Part shown: positions 53,279 to 64,000 of the stretch, one piece after another
Layout: each line of letters starts with the position of its first letter
Position numbering within the stretch: the first letter of the stretch is position 1
From: Lepas anatifera
Taxonomy: Eukaryota; Arthropoda; Thecostraca; Lepadidae
Length of the DNA: 64,000 nucleotides
Direction: 5' to 3'
Assembly (NCBI GenBank): GCA_034440635.1
Contig: JAOTON010002066.1
Location: forward strand, 20,372 to 84,371
Notes under the pieces: generated by a model
Told to the model about the DNA's origin: nothing
Databases searched by the model: none
Seen by the model: the letters and a program-made list of their open reading frames with translations, nothing else
Made by a program: the position numbers and the translations under genes

Positions 53279-54940
53279 CTAGCACCTGACGACGCACCCT
53301 GATAGCCGTGAGGCCCGCTTCTGCCAGCAGCGAGTGACGAAGGGTGCTGACAGGGCATCCGGTGATAGCTCGGGCGCAGGCCCTGAGTTCGCAATCAAGA
53401 GCTCCACGTGTGACTCCGACGCAGCGGGCAGCCATGCAGCGGCGGCGTACTCCATGGCGCCGCGCACGTAGCCGCTAGCCACAGTGCGAAGTTGTAGCTC
53501 TCTAAGCCCCCAGGAGCGGCCCGCCATCCTACGTAGCTGAGCGATGCGGGGCTTTTCTTTCTTGCGAAGGTTGAGGCAATGTTCCCCGAAGTGAAGCTGC
53601 CTGTCGAAGGTCACACCGAGGAGCTTCAGATGCCGCCCACCTCTGACGTCAGCGCCGTCCACCTTGATGGAGAGGTTCTGAGCGTCCTGGTAGCGCTGGG
53701 ACAGAACGAGCACCTGCGTCTTGGATCCCGCGATGGTTATCTTCCAGTCCCGAGCCCACTTGACCATGGTGTCAGCAGCCTCTTGGGCGCGCTCTCTGGC
53801 GAGGTCGACGGTGCACCCCGTGCTCAATGTAGCCGTATCGTCGGCGTACATGTACACAGGGGTGCTCGGAACGGGCCCCACTGCCTCCACCAGGTCCGCC
53901 GCCCAGAGGGTGAACAGGGTCGGCGCGAGGACCGACCCCTGCGGTAGCCCGGCGCGGAAGATGCGGCCGGAGCTGCGCACCCCGTTCACCTCCGCGCAGG
54001 CGCGGCGGTCGCGCAGGAACTGGAAGACCCAGGAGGCCATACACTTGGGGAGGTGGCACAACATCTTGAGCAGTAACATCCGGTGGTCGATCTTGTCATA
54101 ACTGCGGGAGAAATCATAGGCGACGAGGATGAACCTGGCGGCAGTTTTGCCGTCTGACGGGCGGTCTCGCGGCCTCGGGAGGTTAAACCCGTCTTGGAAT
54201 TCTTGGGTGAGTCGTCCCAGGTTCTCTTCAGCGGATCGGCCGCGCTTGAAGCCGACCTGTTCCTCTGGGATTGTCCTGTCCCTCTCCAGCAGGTGGGTTA
54301 GCCTCGCTCCGACCCTCCGCTCGGCCAGCTTCGCGATGTGGCTGGTAAGTGAAATGGGCCCGAAACTGGAGACGTCTTGTGGGTTCTTCCCTGCTTCCAA
54401 GATCGGTATGATGGTCGCCCTCCTCCATGCATTAGAGACCACTGAGGTGCGCCACGGGCAGTTGATGAGGGGCAGGAGGGCATCCTGGTCTGCTGGTCCC
54501 AGGTACCGAAGGTGCTCCGTGCACACGTTATCGGGATCGGGCGCTTTCCTGGACCTCATCTTCTTAATCTGGTCCAGCATCTCATCTCTGCTGAAAGGCT
54601 GGCAGGAGCTGTCACAGGGGCATGGACGTGACCACGCTGCGCACAGTGAGGTCTTTGTGGCTCGGTCACGCCTCCGGTGGCGGGTGTGCTTGCTCACGAG
54701 GGAGTACTCGTGAGCGAAGGCCTCGGCCTTGGCTCGGTCCTCCACAGCGACACGGCCGCAGTCGCCGTTGACCGTCTGGCCGGGGCATACGTCCCGCGCG
54801 CCCCCTCCATCCGCCTCATAATATTCGTGACGCAGCCAATGGCCGCGGGCCTGTTCAGCTCCTCGGTGACAAAATACCGGAAAGAGCGCCGTCTTGCCTC
54901 CTCCTCGGCCTCTGCGGCTCTTCTCTTGGCGGCCTTCCAT
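53279..54940 (-). pseudogene. RT part of Ingi/Vingi-like LINE (right copy)
   Basis: The 553-residue frame covers the linker and RT domain and matches residues about 385-937 of the left copy with a handful of substitutions (for example LPQGSVLAP, LFTLW and YMYADDTA intact). It stops at the same shared frameshift as the left copy. Its 5' end is separated from the endonuclease frame by a one-base loss in a C run (coding strand) at 55062-55065, where the left copy has five C (36805-36809). Confidence 0.85.
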
Positions 54941-55874
54941 CGGTCCGTGGTTTCCCTTGAGGGGACCCGATGAATGTCGATCCTCGCCGTCCGGCGCTCC
55001 GCCACCGCACTGGCCAGCTCCGGGTCGAGGGCCCAGGGTACGGGGTCGGCACGGGCTCCGCGGGGATCCTGCAGGAGCTCGCTTCGAGGATGGCGTTCGT
55101 CAAGCGCGTAGCCATTCCCTCGACGGGCAGGTCCGGCGTAACAGTGCCAGCCACCACCTCATCACAGTCGGCGGTGAAGCCAGTCCAGTCAGCCTTGTGG
55201 AGGGCCCAGCGCGTCTTCCTGATACGCCGGGGGCGACTGCCGGCCACCGACACCACCTGGGGGAGGTGGTCGCTTCCAAGGTCGGTGCCAACCGACCACG
55301 TACAGCGGCGCACCAAGTCTTGGTGGGCCATGGCAATATCCGGGGCCGAGGGGCGAGTCTCCACTCCATACCTGGCACGGGTGGCAGCGCCGTTGTTGAG
55401 GATTCGCCAGTTCTTGCGCAGGGACCAGCCATGTATCAGGCGGCCCACCCTGTCCGGGTCTAAACAGACGACATCCCAGGCAGGGTGGTGTCCGTTCACA
55501 TCCTCCATGATGAGGGTCGGGTTGCCAGCAGAGAAGGCCTCGAGGGAGAAGTTGTTCACCCGCTCGTCCCCGCCAGACGAGCGTATAGGCGGGCGGTAGA
55601 TGTTGAAGATGTCGATGGTGGGTGAAATCAGTATCTTGGGTGCGCTCAAGATGACTCTGACGGCGCACCATTCGGTTGTGTCGTCTTGACGCTGGAGAGG
55701 CGACTCTTCGATGACACTGAAGTTGAGGCCGTCTCTGACGAGGATTGCGACGTCCCCTCCACAGACAGGCCCCACGACCCTCCTGCCTCTAGCCCTTCGC
55801 GAGATAGCGGCGGTCTGAAACACCGGGACCGATAGGGACTTTCCAGCCAACTGAGCCTCATGGATAGACATCAC
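54855..55874 (-). pseudogene. Endonuclease part of Ingi/Vingi-like LINE (right copy)
   Basis: Matches the left copy's endonuclease through the EDVNGHHPAWD box and SDHLP motif. It loses the correct frame after CRIP at about 55065, so the C-terminal third is out of frame. A further break lies near its start: the left copy reads straight through from 35840, while here the upstream part (56059-55871) is in another frame around DVMSIHEAQ. Confidence 0.82.
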
Positions 55875-56484
55875 GTCTGTCCTGACGTCCGATAGCCAGC
55901 GGCTGAGCTCCGCGGTCTTGTTGCGGACCCCCTCCGCGCTCCAACTGACAAGCAGCAGTCGGCCTCGGGTCTGGCATTTGTGGCAGTATCACCGGTACTT
56001 GGCTCGTCGGCTGAAGCCACCCTGAGGGCCCGTTCCGCCGCGATCGCGGTTTCCCCCACCGGCGGGCCTCCCGTCGGGGGACGGTGGAGTCACTTATCTA
56101 CGCGGGCCGGGACGCACCGAGTGTCAGTCGGCGCGCCCGGACCCACGGACAGCGTAGGAGATGTTTGAGAGTCGCCAATGGTGGCGGCAGCGCAGCGGTT
56201 GCCAGTCGCCGCGCAGCCGCGGCAGCTCCGGGACGGCGGGGCCGCAGGGCGTCGGCCCCGCAACGTCCCGCACCTCGGGGCAGCTGAGTTCCATTTGGAC
56301 GGCGACGGCCAGCGGCGAGTAGCAATACAGCAGTGGCGTATTCGAGGGCGCCCCGACATATCCACCGACTGCTCCTCCGTGACAGGTGTCTGCTTGAGAG
56401 CACTTCCCTGAAAAAGAAAATGCGTTAGCAATTGACAGGTCGTGCCACTGGAAGGCCAACTAAAACCATGTGTTTGTTTCAGCA

Positions 56485-57310
56485 AGCGCATGAACATGGG
56501 CCTGAGCCACCTTCGCTGGGGCGGGGAGATACCCCACAGATCTCGGAAATCACACTAATGAATGAAAAGTGGTAGAACTTGTGGGGCATCCTGACGTAAT
56601 CTCTGAAAAATTAAGTTGTTGATTTTTATCAGCAAAGATCTAAAAAATCACACTAATGAATGAAAAGTGGTAAACGTTGTTGGGCACCCTGACGTAATCT
56701 CTGAAAAATTAACTTGTCAATTTTTATCAGCCTAAATCCAACGTCACCAGAGGCCAAACCATGTCACCATACGGATATAAGGAGGATGAATGTTTTTGTC
56801 ACAACATCTGACGTACAAAAGCCATAAGACAACTATTTAAACATTTGTAATATTCTCAGCACATTCAATCGAATGATATATAGTACGATCTTGCTAGGTG
56901 ACATCTCAGTGATAACAAAAATCCAGTGACGCCAACCTAAGCGCTGTATCTCCGTTCCAGACGAAGTTACTTAGCTAAATCATATTACCCATGAATTTTC
57001 AAAAGAGAGGTCATGGCTCGTACCCAACCCTGGGTTATCGAAATAAAAATACCAATTAACATCTCATAGTAGCCGATGACTTCATGTATTGAGATACATT
57101 TTAGATAAATCGACTCCACGTATTTACTCATGCTGTTACATTTTTGTTGGAAGTGGTCACTTAACCTGCACTGCTGAGATGACCCGAACTGGACCTAAAA
57201 TTTTGACACAACTTGCAAAACTAATCAGAAGAAAATGCATCCCAAACCATTTACAGGCTTCTGCGAAGACCCAAAGGGGGGGCATTAGTGCAAGTGTAAC
57301 GTTTTGACAG
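56485..57310 (-). mobile_element. Diverged relative of TTAA MITE (right arm)
   Basis: Inverted counterpart of 34565-35390, with the same lost TTAA ends and the same duplicated 3' segment. Confidence 0.6.
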
Positions 57311-58625
57311 GGGCAGATGCCGGGTTTCATGTATTTATGATAAGCTCATCTACGGAAACGCAGTAGGCGTTTCGGTTGGGATGAAAAGAACAGGACACTG
57401 TTTTTACCACAAAAATCCATAAAAAGGACACATTTTAGCATTGATCACTGTCTGCCCCACCAGCACAATACATCAACAATCCAGCGGTTTTGAATATTTT
57501 TACTTTTGAGACTTCCATTCAATTAGCCTCCAAATAAAGTTACCTGGTAAATTGTGTTGCACTGAGGATATCATAGATGCCGCAGCATGATGTTACAGCA
57601 TGCCGCAATTGACCAGTCACGTTGTCTTCAGCAGCGTCTCACGGGCCATTCCCAGTTGATGGTGGAGTAGCGCGCCCATTGAAACACAACTCAGTACAGG
57701 TGAAGCTCTGTTTAGAGCTGACCTCCATCGAAGGTCGCATCAGCACCACCACCACGCTGAGGAGAAGGGAGGTACGGCGGTGTTACAAATGCAATATAAA
57801 AGAGAAAATACGACGGGGCGCTGGTGGGCAATAGACAGGGCAAAGAAAACACCCCACCACACATTAGATTAAACAAAATTACATACATATAGTACTATAC
57901 GTTGTGCTCCCCATGGAGGTCTTAATATACTATCTTACATCTAGCCTCCTGAGTCCCCACGTATAGGTATCTATAGGCAGGTTTGAATAGCTCTACCACC
58001 TCCTACCGATGTCGTAGCCTTTTATATAAGTTATGTATAGAAAGCTGGACATTCTAGCTTTCTTCTGGTGTCAAAATCATAAACTAAACCCAAGGGCAAG
58101 TGAGTCAAAATTCCCTTTGTTCGACGATAGGCGTGAGCGCCGGACGGTTTCGCGGTTGCTCCGAAGAAGGTATGTAGTTTAAAAAATGTTACTGACAGAA
58201 TCTAGTTATGTGATAAGTATATGAACAGAAAGCTTAAATTATTGTAAGTATCTCAGTTTTTATCCGGTGTTTTTAACATTTTTTGTTGCCAAACAATCTC
58301 CTTCGAAAATGCTATGTATAGAATTCTATACTCCAGGACTCAATGACGACAAAAGTGGCATTATACTTAACCATTTGGAGGGCATCCCAGGCATATCATA
58401 CTCCTTTGATGTAATGAGACATCATTGATGAGGAGCACATGTTAAGCAAATATGTTTTCCTCGTGGTTTCCTTTGTTTTTAATTTTATAAAACTAGAAGA
58501 TATGGATTGGAACAGGCGATGCTTATCATTCTGGTACTGAAGCGAGGGGCAGATCCGAGGAGGGGGATGGGGTAATAGCCCCCTTGGGCCTACCTTACGC
58601 ACTGATAAAACGCCTCCCGCTGGGG
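57311..58625. other. Unassigned palindrome-arm sequence
   Basis: Inverse of about 33240-34555. No coding or RNA feature is supported. Confidence 0.45.
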
Positions 58626-58635
58626 CCCCCGCGCT

Positions 58636-58692
58636 TCCGGGGGGGGGGGGGGGGGGGGGGGGAACAAAAACCCCCCCCCCCCACTTTTTTTT
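58636..58692. other. Poly-G/poly-C/poly-T low-quality tract
   Basis: A run of about 30 G is followed by AACAAAAA, a run of about 14 C, A and a T run. The left arm has ordinary mixed sequence at this place (about 33175-33240). This looks like an assembly or base-calling artefact replacing about 55 bp rather than a biological tract. Confidence 0.6.
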
Positions 58693-58734
58693 CCTCCAAT
58701 ACCACGCGAAGGTAGGTCTAGGTGGCCCCTCATT

Positions 58735-59270
58735 ATGCAACCGGGGGCCCCCGAAATTAATATCGGTGGCCCCCAGAGTTGTTCTCGGGGTCCCTACCTC
58801 TGAGGTCCCACGAACCCCGCGACCGGGCCCCTAAAAATCGTCTCAGGGCCCACTGCTGTCCAAGCCAGGCCCCCTGTCCTCGGCAGTTTTAGGTCCTCGG
58901 TATTCCACCCGGGCCCCCTGTGACTGCAACTGGAACCCCTGCGGTTCACCCGGGCCTCCTTTGGCCATCTGGACACCCTGATATTCTTCCGGGCCACTTG
59001 CAGTCCACTTGAAACCGCTGAGTCTGCGACCGGGCCCCTCAGAATTATCCCAAGCCCACTGATGACGAAGTCGGGCCCCTGTTCTCAGCAGTTGCAGATA
59101 ATTTCCCTGTATCCCACCCGGGCCCTCTGTGACCCAAGTCGGGCCCCCCTGCGGCTCACCCAGGCCTCCTGTGGCCATCCAGGCCTCCTGAAATGCTTCC
59201 GGGGGCCCATGTGGCTCACTTGCGATCTTGGTGTCGGGCACCGGGCCCCCTACGATAATCTCAGACATAT
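58735..59270 (-). repeat. GGGGGCCCGG-type minisatellite (right arm)
   Basis: Inverse of the left array, with roughly three more units around 59050-59140. Confidence 0.6.
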
Positions 59271-59921
59271 TGTGGATACAGTCAGCCCCCTGCCTTGCTT
59301 GCGGAATTCCTTTGGTCTCGGCCCTCTGTGGCTACAACATCTGTTCCTGCTTGGGAGTAGCAGGTTTAATATCTTAAACACGGTAATTCCTGGCTGGAGT
59401 ACAAGTCTCACGAGGACTTCGGGAGATCAGGTACCTGGAATTAAAATCCAGCTCACCGATCAGCTCGTGGCTGAAGGTAATAATATGAACGGTGAGGCCA
59501 GGCGAGAATACACTGAAAATGTTTCTGAGGCACGAGCTGACGAGCTTCCCACAAAGCGACCAAAGGTTGCAATGTCGTCGAAGGATATCAAAAGTGCTAG
59601 CACACAGTACATGCACGAAATTATCCCTGGTAAGGAATCGTACCGAAGATGCCGATGACCGTCCTATAACAAGCTGGCTCTCGTCAAGTTCAAGACGTTT
59701 GGAGTGCTTCTCTAATTCATTACTGAAACGATCTTTTTTTACCAAGATCCACGAGGTATAAAGGTCATGGAGCGCACACGATGTATCTCTATTGGAAACC
59801 TAGATATGGTACATACATGCTTGGGTCTAACGATAGTCCTTGACTGATCCCTAACGAGAACGTGCTTTAATGCTCGGTGGTATTTAATTTAGGAATTAGT
59901 ACTTTACTAACAGTGGCTTAA

Positions 59922-60783
59922 CACGCGAATTGACGGGGGCCTGAGCCAACTTCGCATTGACGGGGGCGGGTACCCGCCCCTAAGATTTCGAGAACCACAG
60001 TAGGTAGCGAAAAACGGTAAACGGCGTTGGGTTGCCCATCCACTTCTCCATCGAAAACATTGGAACAATTTTTTTGTCAGTCACATTTAAGGTCACGAGA
60101 GGTCAAAAACAGCCGTCATAGGGATAACATGTAAATTCAGTTTTTCGGCCATTACATCTGAACAAGTAAAGATAGAGCAAAACGACTTGAACTATATGAA
60201 TCCTCTCAGCAAGCCGAATCGAATGATATATAATTTGACCTTGCTAGGTCAAATTATATATGGTCGCTGATGACGCCACGCTGCCAAGGATTTGACCTGA
60301 CCTGAGGTCAGGTCAGGGTCAAATTATATAAAATGCATATCATTAGAACCGCAAAGCCCAGGCGAGTCTAATGCAGCTAAAATAAATGCTCCATCACCAT
60401 CCGTTACTGAGTTATTCTGTAAAAACTATTTTTCCCATGTATTTCCAATGGAGAGGTCATGCCTCGTACCTGACCTTAGGTCATCGATATCAAAAATACC
60501 GGAACAAATTTTAGAGAACTAGGTAGGGCCATTATGTGATATGAGTTTCAATCGGATAAGTCCACCCTGCTCCGACTTATGCTATCTTAAACTTTTTTAG
60601 GTCGGGTCACTTCACCTGTACTGGTGACCTGACCTTGGATGACCTAACCTTAAAATTTTCACAGAAGTTGTAAAAATGATGAGGGAAAAGGTATGCCAAG
60701 TACGGTGGCGCTACACGCCGCCGTTTTCTGCTGTCTCCGAAAAACCCGAGGGGGCGGGTACCCGCCCCCCGTCAATGCGCATG
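59922..60783 (-). mobile_element. TTAA-flanked MITE copy 3 (right arm)
   Basis: Bounded by TTAA (59918-59921 and 60784-60787). It is the palindrome partner of 31162-32026, with ends CACGCGAATTGACGGGG and GTCAATGCGCATG that each carry one substitution relative to the other copies. Confidence 0.87.
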
Positions 60784-61159
60784 TTAAGGTGACAATCCGT
60801 ATTAGTAGACTCAACCGGCGAAGGTACCAAATTTTGTTATGCCTACGTCATAATAATGATTAAAATCTTAGTTAAAAGGGAAAGCAAATACAACGTTCAT
60901 TATGAGATAGTGACAAATGCATCATGTTTCACGCAGCGCATCCCGAGAAAAAGTTTATCATTAGTGCACTATTTATAGTCATTGAGTCCTGGTGTTTAGA
61001 CTTCTATACATCCAATAAATTATATTTATAAATTTTTTAATTCAAATTTTTGTTCATTATTGAGTTCCTTGCATCCAAAAACCCAAAAATCAAAAAGGGT
61101 TTGCACTTCCATCAAATATTTTGGGCTCGGGTCTCAAGAGGATAGTGCTAAGCCTGCAG

Positions 61160-64000
61160 GATTTTGAAGCGACAGAAAAACAGAAAGACAGACAGAAACA
61201 CACAAACGTACAAACAGAGACAGACCTTGGAATTTTAGGACATGTAGACTGCTAAGCCTATATGTGAGCCAGCCAGCCAGTCAGCCAGACAGACAGAGAC
61301 ATACAGACAGAGAAAGAAAAACTTCCAGAAAGCCAGAGATAGACAGGGATAAACAGAAACACAGACAAACAGTGAGAGAACAAGATAGACAGAAACATAT
61401 AAACGGAGACAGATCGACATAGACAGAAATAAACAAAGACACAACCAGACAGACATTGCCAGATATTCAGAGGAAGCCAGATCTAAATACATACAGACAG
61501 ACAGAACAGACAAAATACAGGGACAGTCAGACAGACATACAGAGACAGTCAGACATACATACAGAAAAATACAGAGACATCCAGGCAGACAGACATACAG
61601 AGAATACAGAGGCAGACAGACAGGTAGGCAGACAGACAGAGGAAGCCAGGTCTAAGTACATACAGACAGACAGAACAGCCAGAGAGACATACATACAGAG
61701 ACAGCCAGACAGACATACAGGGATAGTCAGAGACATACAGAAAAGTACAGAGACATCCAGTCAGACAGTCAGACTGATATGCAGAAAAATGCAGGCAGAC
61801 AAGCAGACAGGCAGGCAGACAGCCAGACAGACAGAGTCTGACAGACAGACATTCAAGCAGACAGTCAGGCAGACAGATGGACGGACGAGTCAGTGACAGT
61901 CAGGCAGGCAGGAAGACAGGGAAACAGGCAGGCAGGCAGACAGGCAGACAGGCAGGCGGAGACAGGCAGGCAGTCACACAGACTGTCAGTCACACAATCA
62001 GACAGACAGACAGTCAGGCAGACATACAGTCAAGCAGACATACATACTGTCAGGTGAACAGACAGACTGTCAGGCAGACAGACAGACTTTCAGACAGGCA
62101 GGCAGGTAGACAGTCAGTCACACAATCAGACAGACAGACAGTTAGTCAGACAGGCAGACTGTCAGGCAGACATACATACTGTCAGGTGAACAGAAAGTCA
62201 GGCAGGTAGGCAGACAGACAGTAAGAAAGAAAGACAGAATGAAGACAGACAGCCAGACAGTCAGGAAAACAGATGGACAGACAGAGACAGTCAGGCAGGC
62301 AGACAGACAGTCAGGCAGGCAGGCAGGCAGAGGCGGGAGACAGGCAGACAAACAGAGACAGCAAACATTCAAACAACCAGACAGACATACAGAGGCAGCT
62401 AGCAGACATCGGGAGACAGACATACAGAGAATACAGAGGCAGACAGAGGAAGCCAAGTCTACATACATACAGACAAACAGAACAGACATACATACATACA
62501 TACATACATATATAGCCAGAAAAACATACAGGGACAGTCAGTGACATACAAAAAGTACAGAGACATCCAGCCAGACAGACATACAGAGAATACAGAGGCA
62601 GACAAACAGGTAGGCAGGCAGACAGTGGAAGCCAGGTCTAACTACATACAGACAGAACAGCCAGAGAGACATGCATACAGAGACAGCCAGACAGACATAC
62701 AGGGACAGTCAGAGACATACAGAAAAGTACAGAGACATCCAGGCAGACAGTCAGACAGATATACAGAAAAATGCAGGCAGACAAGCAGACAGGCAGACAG
62801 ACAGCCAGACAGATATTCTGACAGACAGTCAGGCAGACAGATGGACAGACAGTCAGGCAGACATGCAGAGTCAGGCAGGCAGGTAGACAGGGAAACAGGC
62901 AGGCAGGCAGACAGACAGGGAGACAGGCAGGCAGGGAGACATACAGACAGACAGACAGACAGTCAGTCACACAGTCAGACAGTCAGTCACACAGTCAGAC
63001 AGTCAGTCACACAGTCAGACAGTCAGCCACATCAGACAGACAGACAGATAGTTAGGCAGACAGACAGTCAGGCAGACAGGTAGTCAGGCAGACATACATA
63101 CTGTCAGATGAACAGACAGACTGTCAGGCAGACAGACAGCCTTTTTTATTTTTATAAATTTTGACCAAGTTGTTTCTCAGTTCGACTGTTGGAGTCGGAG
63201 TCTCACTAAAGTCATCAAGGGACTTGTCACGGAGACCCCGACCCCACCACCCGAACTAGCAACTCCCACAATGAAGGGTTGATTTAGAAGCCAAAGTTTA
63301 AAGTCCCACAAAGCACAGGGACGGCCGCCCCGCTCAGGTCACCCTCTCACCAGTCAGTTGCCAGCCGACCTGTACGTCGGGTAAACTATTGAGCGCCGGA
63401 GCGTCTCAGGTGAAACGATCCCAAGCCTGGACATGCACTGCAACTGCATGCTTCTGAGCAGCGGGCCGGCGCCCAACGCTCTACTAACTGAGCTACCGGG
63501 GCGGCTGTCTGACAGTCTTTCAGACAGGCAGACAGTCAGTCACACAATCAGACAGACATGCAGACAGTCAGTCAGACAGGCAGACATACATACTGTCAGG
63601 TGAACAGACAGTCAGGACCGACATACAGTCAGGCAGGTAGGCAGACAGACATACAGACAATCAGGAAGACAGACAGATACAGTCAGGCAGGCAGACAGAC
63701 ATACAGGGGAGACAGGCAGACAAACAGAGACAGCAAACATTCAGACAACCAGACAGACATACAGAGACAGTCAGACATACATACAGAAAAATACACAGAC
63801 ATATCCAGGCAGACAGACATACAGAGCATACAGAGGCAGACAGACAGGTAGGCAGACAGACAGAGGAAGCCAGGTCTAAGTACATACAGACAGACAGAAC
63901 AGCCAGCGAGACATACATACAGAGACAGCTAGACAGACATATAGGGACAGTCAGAGACATACAGAAAATTACAGAGACATCCAGGCAGACATTCAGACAG
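61160..64000 (-). repeat. CTGT/CTGC-type satellite array, inverted copy
   Basis: Reads as CAGA/GCAG text on plus. The marker CAGAGGAAGCCAGGTCTA-type block recurs near 61473, 61645, 62452, 62635 and 63870, giving the same 170-bp pairs and roughly 0.9-1.0-kb spacing as the left array. The last bases of the window match left 27822-27890 in inverse, so the array continues outside. Confidence 0.9.
63141..63502 (-). mobile_element. tRNA-derived SINE, right-arm copy
   Basis: Inverse of 28480-28840 with a few substitutions (acceptor-like GCCCCGG instead of GTCCCGG, and a changed box B region GATCGTTTCACC). It lies at the equivalent place in the array. Confidence 0.8.

Larger units (their letters stand above)
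45163..64000 (-). repeat. Right arm of giant palindrome (runs off window)
   Basis: The arm mirrors 45157 back to about 27822. Differences from the left arm are the LINE insertion 47863-48620, the segment 48891-52341, a longer minisatellite, a poly-G tract near 58640 and scattered substitutions and indels. Both arms share older damage in the Ingi/Vingi-like LINE, which dates the duplication after that damage. Confidence 0.92.

Noticed and set aside
61235..63960. Open frames in the inverted CAGA array
   Set aside because: Same satellite artefact as in the left arm.
26280..64000. CRISPR-like regularly spaced repeats
   Set aside because: The repeats are tandem satellites without unique spacers, and all genes are eukaryotic retroelements.

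Overview
The window is animal (metazoan) nuclear DNA built almost entirely from transposable elements and satellites; I see no convincing host protein-coding gene apart from one THAP-domain exon. It carries several kinds of non-LTR retrotransposon: a CR1/L2-like element whose first protein has a PHD finger, an I-like element with a zinc-knuckle gag and RNase H, and an Ingi/Vingi-like element with RNase H. It also carries a tRNA-derived SINE, hAT-type MITEs with 8-bp target duplications and TTAA-flanked MITEs. No genus can be named; an invertebrate such as an arthropod or other protostome fits best. In support, Inr plus DPE core promoters sit at both LINE 5' ends, but this is inference.

Layout. 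0-6.4 kb: a CR1/L2 relic, then a near full-length CR1/L2-like element (minus strand) with two open ORFs and a candidate internal promoter. 6.4-13.5 kb: mostly unrecognised sequence with a tRNA-like Pol III unit, small MITEs and a hAT MITE with a perfect target duplication. 13.6-19.5 kb: an I-like LINE (minus) with intact gag and an EN-RT-RNase H frame broken only at homopolymers. 19.56-21.74 kb: two TTAA-flanked elements. 21.86-24.16 kb: a 640-bp inverted repeat around a THAP exon and a hAT MITE. 24.2-26.2 kb: relics. 26.3 kb to the end: a very large imperfect palindrome centred near 45,160.

The palindrome. The left arm can be followed from about 27.8 kb to 45,157 and the right arm from 45,163 past the window end at 64,000. 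Going inward, each arm has a CTGT/CTGC array with a SINE, a TTAA MITE, a GGGCCC-rich minisatellite, a diverged MITE, an Ingi/Vingi-like LINE, and half of a foldback-like element made of a 131-bp satellite. The arms share old damage (the same RNase H stop codons and RT frameshift) but differ by later events. Only the right arm has a LINE fragment flanked by a 13-bp target duplication, 3.45 kb that the left arm lacks, and a poly-G tract. Only the left arm has a 2.5-kb CAATATTG-rich block with an LTR remnant and a 1.3-kb block inside the satellite. The inverted duplication therefore looks like a real, aged structure.

Nothing here forms a metabolic or regulatory operon. The genes act as self-contained mobile elements: ORF1 proteins bind element RNA, and EN-RT proteins nick the target and reverse-transcribe. 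SINEs and MITEs depend on machinery supplied elsewhere.
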